Assembly (NCBI GenBank): GCA_033557835.1
Contig: JAWQRO010000208.1
Location: 1-48,730 of the forward strand
Length of the DNA stretch: 48,730 nt
Source of the DNA: Helochares maculicollis
Lineage: Eukaryota > Arthropoda > Insecta > Coleoptera > Hydrophilidae
Direction: 5' to 3'
Every line of letters starts with the position of its first letter. The stretch's first letter is position 1. Made by a program: the position numbers and the translations under genes. The notes under the pieces were generated by a model. The model ran no database searches and was not told where the DNA came from. It saw only the letters and a list, made by a program, of their open reading frames with translations. Shown one piece after another: positions 44,721 through 48,730 of this stretch.

Positions 44721-46190
44721 TTTCAAATCACGTGTATGTAGCTCGTTGTGCTTCAGAAGAGACCGAGCAACAGCCTCGGGCTGCCTCTCCTTTATTTAGT
44801 AATTTTGCTGTAGGTGCCTAATTTGGATACAGTTATCACCCGAATTACCGAAGGTATTAATGTTTTTCAAATGGCCGAATTAGCGGGTTCAGTCGAGCAG
44901 TCAAAGAAAAATTCTGTTATCGCCAAACAGTTTTAAAAGCTCGCTAAGTGCAACTTCCAACAGACCAAAACCAAACGCGGTTGTGGACTTGGCCGAATGT
45001 GCAAAATACAAAACAAATGAAGGTCTCCGGCCAATCAGAGTCGCTCGGTGCATATTTAAACAATAACATAACCTTCAAACGGTTTTACTTCCAGGTTTTG
45101 TTCATTGCTTATGCAAAAATTGATAAAGTGAGGCAAGTACATAGATAGACGGTTTGCCGTTTAAGTTGCATCTAACAAAGAAGTTTGTTGTACCTGGAGA
45201 TAGATAACAGGGCTTTTTATCTACCGTTGCACACACAATCGCTTCTGTATAGGAAATAATTAAGTTAATAATTAATAAAGATTTTTATTAACATCCATTT
45301 TACAAGATTGTAGGCTCAAGGAAAAGCGTAATTGTAAACAATAAATTAACTTGGCTGTCCGCTAGCCTTATTAGAAATTAATTAATAATGATACTAACGA
45401 CGCTGACGGTGGCAGCAATAATACTGATGATCTAATAAAAAAGAGATTCATTTAAATAATGTATATAGGTACCCACATAGGAAGTTTTAACAATGCCAAT
45501 TATTGCTTTTAGTGTTTTTAAAAGGCTTGTGACAATAGTGCTTGCTTTTAGATTACTGATTATCGGCCTTGTTGAAAAGTACTTCCAGGTTGATATATAT
45601 ACATTTGTACTTGTATGTACATGATGCATATGTATGTCTGCACGATTGGACTATCTGTCATTCAGACAATCGAAAATGAAAAACATTTGATAGCGCGTTG
45701 ACTTTTCAGAACAAAGACTTCGTTTTGATAACGATTTATCCTTGGTTTTTATCGCTCATTGGCGATGCCAAACAGATAGTGGCTACTCAATATCTGCGGG
45801 CAGAAACTTTTTTATATCAAAATTATGCGGTTCCATATCGAAATCTTAATGTCTTTTCTCCTTTCCGTTGCGTTTTTTTTGCAATCGTCATGACTTCAAT
45901 GATTTTATCGCTGCTGAGGCAAGGCATCATGCACTGTTGTTTGGGGGGCGAATCGGTCGAGACAACGATTTTCAATGCTTAACTTCAAGGCAAGGAGGCA
46001 AAACCGATATGCCATTGTTTATTAATATCATGGTAATCTTGCATGGGCTCAAATTCTCAAACTAAGTATTAACTTGCAGGACAAGGCGACGAATTTGAAG
46101 AGCCTCGCACTTTTAATTCATAAAATAGTGATTAACTATTAACTAGATTGGTCAAAACATCAAATGCTGTTTTACAAAACTACACGATAT
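44721..46190. other. unassigned sequence
   Basis: No feature was recognised. A 94-codon and an overlapping 65-codon plus-strand frame at 45698-46065 have no motif I know. GCTCGTTGTGCTTCAGAAG and neighbouring GC-richer bits near 44740-44800 are isolated. Confidence 0.35.
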
Positions 46191-46194
46191 CGAG

Positions 46195-46430
46195 TTGAAA
46201 CGTCTCCTACATCCTTCATATTTACCAGATTTGCCCCTACTGACTGCCAGTCATTTCGCAATTTGAAAAGTTTTTAATCGAAACATAATTTAATTATGAC
46301 AATGCCGCCAAACTGGCTTTTCAACAAGTCATTGGCTCTTATCCGTCTGGTTATATCACCAATCTACCGCTTAAACGGTAAAAATGTGCAGATCACAGAA
46401 TAAAATATCTCGATATGCTATATTTGGAAG
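46195..46430 (+). pseudogene. mariner transposase C-terminal relic
   Basis: Translation with frame changes gives a YLPDLPLLTASHF-type remnant of the YSPDLAPxDYHFF motif near 46220. It is followed by AKLAFQQVIGSYPSGYITNLP and KCADHRIKYLDML near 46308-46425, the usual C-terminal tail of mariner transposases. No termini were found. Confidence 0.55.
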
Positions 46431-47518
46431 ATATCAAACTTCATACTGGACGTCTTATTCTATTACATTCACAAGAAGAAGCTATTGTGATCACGACAAA
46501 AGTCGACCTCGGGATGCCTGTATGTGTGTCTGTGAGTGTATTTGGCATATGATTATTATAGCAAAATTTTAGATCTGCAACAGCTTCTGTGACATATAGA
46601 ACCTCCGGTAGTACCTGTTTATCTGCACGATTTTGAAATTGTTTCAACTAAACTAGTCGTTTAAAGAGAGCTATCAAGTTGAAATCTCGTGCACGTCTTA
46701 AATGCCCCGAAAAAAACGACAGGAACAAATGTTCAACATGATCGAAGCACCGGAAGTGCCAGTTTCTTAATTTTGAACATTCCAATTTCAGCAGGCCATG
46801 AAATAAAAAACTTTACAAAATTGTTACAAAAGTGCTAAACACTATAAAATTAGCCGTAACAAGTCGTTCCATGTAAATTGAAAAGCCGGTAGTAGAACTA
46901 TATCAAGTCTAAGCCGGAAGTAGAGCGTTACGTGCATAAATCTGATTTTTACATTGATCATGAAAAAATTCGACCTTGAGATTTTGACGAATCTTCACGT
47001 TTTGAGTCCTCCTGACATGATGTCTACATGTGTGATGGGGAGAGGGGGTTACGAAAGCCCCCTTAACATTAATAATGAAAATGAAGTATCCTGCTAACAT
47101 TTGTAAAACGTGTAAGATGCACCTTCGGTACAGCCGATTACTAAAATGATAAACACTGCAAAATTAGCCGTAACAAGTACTTCTGCATAAATTTGAGAAC
47201 CGGAAGTGGGACTTTACATACAAATTTGAGTTTCTTGCACTTCCACTGTCAAATTGGAGCCATTTATTAGTCGTGAATTTAATTTTTCAAATTGGGCCGA
47301 ATGCGAATGACTTTTTACCAGCTATCAATATAGGAGACTACTTAAAATATAAAGTGCAGCGCATTACGTAACGTTACTAAATATTTCGCCTTTATATATG
47401 TGCTGAAAAAGATTTTGGTATTCATTGTAAACTTTTATGGTGGATATGGTGGATATTTATCAATAAGCTAAGCGGATGGAGGGAGGAAATATGGGGGAAT
47501 ATTTTTATTAAAAGTGAA
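46431..47518 (+). repeat. diverged R1 sequence, forward orientation
   Basis: It contains CGTGCACGTCTTAAAT, AACATGATCGAAGCACCGGAAGTGCC, CATGAAAAAATTCGACC, GACGAATCTTCACGTTTTGAG and a hairpin GGGGGTTACGAAAGCCCCC (47043-47061), all R1 blocks. GATGCACCTTCGGTACAGCCG near 47117 resembles the GC hairpin next to R3. Confidence 0.65.
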
Positions 47519-47937
47519 ACGTGTAGCGAATGGAGGCTTTGAGGGGAGCGATAGCTCCCCCCCCTTCACACAGACACATAGTAATAAGTGTTATAAATAT
47601 ATATTATAAATATTTTTATTAGAAATAAAAAACGGATCGGATGGGGGATTGAAAGAGAGATGATAGCTCCCCTTCTAACGGACAAATATTAATATATATT
47701 TGGTATGCATATATTATAAATATTTTTATTAAAAATACACTGGAGTGAATGGGGAGCTTAAGAAGAGAGACGATAGTTCCCTCTGCACACAGACATGCAC
47801 TAATTCATAATAGAAGTATATATACATATAAACTCTAAAAATATTTGCATTAAAAATAAAAAGTGGAGTGAATAGGGGAGGGGAGGGGATCGAAGGGGGG
47901 GGGCGATAGCCCCTCTTTCGCCCAATCACATATTATA
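47519..47937. repeat. tandem array of four G-tract/C-tract hairpin units
   Basis: The loop word CGATAG (GATAG in unit 2) occurs at 47549, 47661, 47772 and 47904, spacing 112, 111 and 132 bp. In units 1 and 4 it sits between complementary tracts (GGGGAG..CTCCCC, GAAGGGGGGGG..CCCCTCTTTC). Units 2 and 3 have decayed arms. Between hairpins are TATTATAAATATTTTTATTA-type spacers and AGTGAATGGGG-type lead-ins. Confidence 0.85.
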
Positions 47938-47941
47938 AAAA

Positions 47942-47996
47942 CAGCCTGTTTCAAAATTAAGTAAAAAACTTAAAGGGGATATTCGAAGTAATAAGT
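47942..47996. mobile_element. TE2 terminal fragment
   Basis: CAGCCTGTTTCAAAATTAAG followed by AAAACTTAAAGGGG and a GTAATAAG word matches the first ~55 bp of TE2 copy B. Similarity then ends and mariner sequence begins. Confidence 0.6.
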
Positions 47997-48722
47997 GAAC
48001 TTAGAGTGAAATGGTGAATGTGTTAGGGGATGCTGCTCCATCTAAACCAATGGTCTGTAAGTGAGCATTAGAATTTAAACGTGGTTGCACAAGCCTAGAA
48101 GATGATCCTCGTTCAGGGCGTCCAAAAAGTGTGACCACTGAAGAAATGATTGATACCATTCTTGATATGGTTTTGAATGACAGAAAGTTAACCTTGAGTG
48201 AGATTTCTGAGACCATGAATATCTCAACTGAGCGAGTACTTCATATTTTGGAAGATGTGCTAGGCTTCAGAAAGCGACAACAAACCTCAGAGTGGACTGA
48301 GCCTGGTTGTTCAGCCCCAAAACAACCAAAATGGTCCAAATCATCCAAAAAGATTATGGCGTCTGTTTTCTGGGATGTAACATAAATGTGTTCAAACAAT
48401 GGCCAAATTGAATGATTTACGGTATGAATTGATGGAACATCCGCCTTACTTTCCCCATCTAGCCCCTTCGGTCTTTCTATTTCCAAATTTGAAAACATTT
48501 CGCCGCGGAAAGCGTTTTTCCTCAAATGAAGAAGTTATAGCGACTGTGAACCAATATTTTGACGAGCTTCCAGAAAACCATTTTAGAGATGGTATAACTG
48601 TATTGGAAAATCGTTGGAGAAAATGAATTGAAGCTATGGGAGGATACACTGAAGACTAAAGGTATTTTTTTTAGATTTGCCCTTTTATTATCCCCGCTTC
48701 GCGAACTTTTCAACTAACCTAG
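47997..48722 (+). mobile_element. mariner element, 5'-truncated and internally deleted
   Basis: The N-terminal linker and second HTH are recognisable: LEDDPRSGRPKSVTTEEMID near 48095 and LSEISETMNISTERVLHIL near 48195, to KKIMASVFWDV near 48350. The catalytic centre is then missing. The C-terminal part resumes with HPPYFPHLAPSVFLFPNLK near 48438, where the third Asp is replaced by His, and RFSSNEEVIATVNQYFDELP near 48510. The 3' terminus reads CTAACCTAG then TA at 48723-48724. It is a third mariner lineage, distinct from the other two. Confidence 0.85.
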
Positions 48723-48730
48723 TATATATA

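Noticed and set aside
40851..47518. Self-cleaving ribozyme (hammerhead) inside the R1 repeats
   Set aside because: I looked for the CTGATGA and GAAA core pairs in the repeat units and did not find them in a consistent arrangement.

Overview
The window is AT-rich animal nuclear DNA. The gene set, compact GT-AG introns, TATA/TCAGT-type core promoter and many Tc1/mariner relics point to an insect, possibly a beetle; the order cannot be fixed from sequence alone. There are no bacterial operons or CRISPR arrays, and I recognised no tRNA or rRNA gene.

Three protein-coding loci can be assembled from exons. (1) Ube4b (Ufd2-type E4 ubiquitin ligase) is on the minus strand from 19730 down to 2369. Five coding exons are present, including an 8-codon first exon 6.9 kb upstream of the next one. 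The C-terminal U-box exon(s) lie beyond the left edge. Its two large introns are filled with transposons and tandem repeats. (2) xmas (xmas-2/GANP/MCM3AP, the Sac3-type mRNA-export scaffold of TREX-2) is on the plus strand from 22272 to 30239, in five exons predicting 1932 residues. Its order is RRM, Sac3 domain, FG repeats, coiled coil, Sac3-CID-like helix and GANP C-terminal domain. (3) A CHCHD2 locus (mitochondrial twin CX9C protein) is on the minus strand from 35756 to 30310. It has two first exons, both upstream of two last exons, so it is either a gene nested in another gene's intron or one locus with alternative first and last exons. xmas and CHCHD2 converge tail to tail with about 70 bp between stop codons.

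Layout: 1-2.3 kb repeats (R1, mariner fragment, RTE-like reverse transcriptase relic); 2.4-3.9 kb Ube4b exons; 3.9-11.0 kb Ube4b intron with a mariner, a hAT element split by a nested Mutator-like element, and G/C-tract hairpins; 11.0-12.85 kb large Ube4b exon; 12.85-19.7 kb intron with an R1 copy and a threefold ~1.17 kb tandem repeat; 19.7-22.3 kb divergent Ube4b/xmas upstream region with a TATA box followed by four predicted hairpins; 22.3-30.2 kb xmas; 30.3-35.8 kb CHCHD2 with a 1.4 kb transposon (TE2) inside; 35.8-48.7 kb gene-poor repeats (R1 satellite-like units, 46-bp repeats, a second TE2, a hairpin array, mariner relics) interrupted by a GC-richer island at 43.4-44.4 kb.

The three genes are housekeeping and not an operon: ubiquitin-chain elongation, mRNA export and mitochondrial function. 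The unusual content is the CHCHD2 exon order, the unclassified TE2 with a filled and an empty site in the same window, the structured region near 20.2-20.5 kb and the recurrent hairpin repeats. Repeat names R1, R3 and TE2 are labels of mine. All similarities were judged by eye, so exact edges are approximate unless a splice site or terminus is stated.
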